DNA of 5,668 bases from Rhodanobacteraceae bacterium (lineage in GTDB: Bacteria > Pseudomonadota > Gammaproteobacteria > Xanthomonadales > Rhodanobacteraceae): positions 1 through 5,668 of the forward strand of contig JAICHS010000159.1 of assembly GCA_025924775.1 (NCBI GenBank), read 5' to 3'. Below the pieces are notes generated by a model. That model searched no databases. It saw only the letters and a list, made by a program, of their open reading frames with translations, and was not told the origin of the DNA. The first letter of the stretch is position 1; each line of letters opens with the position of its first letter. Below, piece by piece: positions 4,824-5,668 of this stretch. Both the position numbers and the translations under genes were made by a program.

Positions 4824-5668
4824 TCAGACATCGAGGTTGCCTACCCGCAACGCATTCTTCTCGATGAATTCGCGGCGCGGTTCCACCACGTCGCCCATCA
4901 AGGTCGAGAAAATCTGGTCGGTTTCCAACGCGTCCTCGATGTGGACCTGCAACAGCCGCCGCGTGTCGGGGTTGACCGTGGTTTCCCACAGCTGCTCCGG
5001 ATTCATCTCGCCAAGGCCCTTGAAGCGCTGAATCTGCCGGCCCTTCTTGGCCTCCTCGAACAGCCATGCACGCGCCGCAGCGAAACTTGCAACCGCCTGC
5101 GCGGCATTGCCGCGGCGGACCTCCGAAGCCGGGGCAACCCGGCCGTGCAGGGCTCGCGACACTTCCAGCAACGGCCGGAAATCGGCGCCCGAAAAGAAGC
5201 TGCGCGGCAACACCCAGGTGTGCTCGGTGCCGTGTTGTGCACGTTGCAGCAACCACGCCGCGGGGTGCTCGTCGGCCGCGGCACGAAACTCCAGGCGGAA
5301 GTGTGGGCGGCCCAAGCCGGTCGCGTTGAGTTTGGACGTCAAACCGTCCGCCCATGCGTGCATCGCCGCCGCGTCGGCCCACATGCCATCCTCGAGCGGC
5401 GCGTATTCCAGCATGGCCGTAAACACGCTGGCGTCACCGCGCTGAGCCAACCGTCCGATCTGGTCAAGCGCGGTCTGGTACTGACGCAGCAAAGTCTCCA
5501 GTGCGCCGCCTTGCACGGGTGCCGCATCGCCGCCCGGCAACCACGCGGCATCCTGCACCGCGCTGGCGATCAGGTACTCGTTGAGCGCCGCATCGTCCTT
5601 GAGGTACAACTCGTTCTTGCCCTGCTTGATCTTGTACAGCGGCGGCAGCGCAATGTAGATGTGACCCC
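4824..5668 (-). CDS. gyrB: DNA gyrase subunit B, C-terminal part (5' end outside window)
   Basis: GyrB is the ATPase subunit of DNA gyrase, which introduces negative supercoils. The last 280 residues are visible; the frame enters at the right edge with GHIYIALPPLYKIKQGKNELY, matching the GyrB block just after the TOPRIM metal-binding acidic residues. Visible residues from about 25 to 200 correspond to the large insert that Gram-negative GyrB carries inside this domain. It is followed by the invariant QRFKGLGEMNPEQLWETT (about 213-230) and the C-terminal tail that ends FIEKNALRVGNLDV. That ending, close to E. coli FIENNALKAGNIDI, separates GyrB from ParE. The stop is TGA at 4826-4824. Upstream neighbours are outside the window, but in most bacteria gyrB follows recF near oriC, so the chromosome origin is probably to the right. 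The TTG at 5609 is an internal Leu, not the start. Confidence 0.97.
   Translation of the reverse strand, partial: GHIYIALPPLYKIKQGKNELYLKDDAALNEYLIASAVQDAAWLPGGDAAPVQGGALETLLRQYQTALDQIGRLAQRGDASVFTAMLEYAPLEDGMWADAAAMHAWADGLTSKLNATGLGRPHFRLEFRAAADEHPAAWLLQRAQHGTEHTWVLPRSFFSGADFRPLLEVSRALHGRVAPASEVRRGNAAQAVASFAAARAWLFEEAKKGRQIQRFKGLGEMNPEQLWETTVNPDTRRLLQVHIEDALETDQIFSTLMGDVVEPRREFIEKNALRVGNLDV

Overview
The window looks like a chromosomal segment from a gammaproteobacterium of the Xanthomonadales. The high-GC coding style, the PdxJ and GyrB C-termini, and above all the order gyrB - TPR protein - tonB - exbB - exbD1 - exbD2 - pdxJ resemble the origin-proximal region of Xanthomonas and relatives. 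The sequence does not exactly match any Xanthomonas protein I can recall. A relative such as the Rhodanobacteraceae (Rhodanobacter/Dyella type) is my best guess, by inference only. The usual bacterial order dnaA-dnaN-recF-gyrB would place oriC beyond the right edge.

Layout, left to right. Positions 1-540 (+) hold the 3' two-thirds of pdxJ (vitamin B6 synthesis). Positions 541-718 are the gap between convergent genes, with a 12-bp perfect hairpin that can serve as a terminator. Everything else is on the minus strand, so it is transcribed from right to left: the 3' end of gyrB (5668-4824), a secreted tetratricopeptide-repeat (TPR) protein (4705-3338) with its own candidate promoter, a 185-bp leader rich in dyad symmetries, tonB (3152-2496), exbB (2413-1592), exbD1 (1579-1172) and exbD2 (1159-719). 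No stretch over 300 bases lacks a gene. I see no tRNA, rRNA, CRISPR array, insertion sequence or prophage signature.

How the genes work together: ExbB and ExbD form the inner-membrane proton channel that energises TonB, which spans the periplasm through an unusually proline-dense linker and opens TonB-dependent outer-membrane receptors for iron complexes and other substrates. The tandem exbD1/exbD2 pair matches the arrangement known from Xanthomonas campestris, where exbD2 is dispensable for iron uptake. The preceding TPR protein is predicted to be periplasmic, and similar proteins recur next to TonB systems elsewhere, so it is a plausible but unproven accessory factor.

The points most worth a second look are: ExbB departs from the E. 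coli protein at three pore-region positions (Glu176 to Gln, Pro141 to Val, Trp150 to Met in E. coli numbering); TonB has 14 consecutive prolines and lacks the serine of the SxxxH motif; and the tonB leader carries three consecutive dyads but no clear ribosome binding site.
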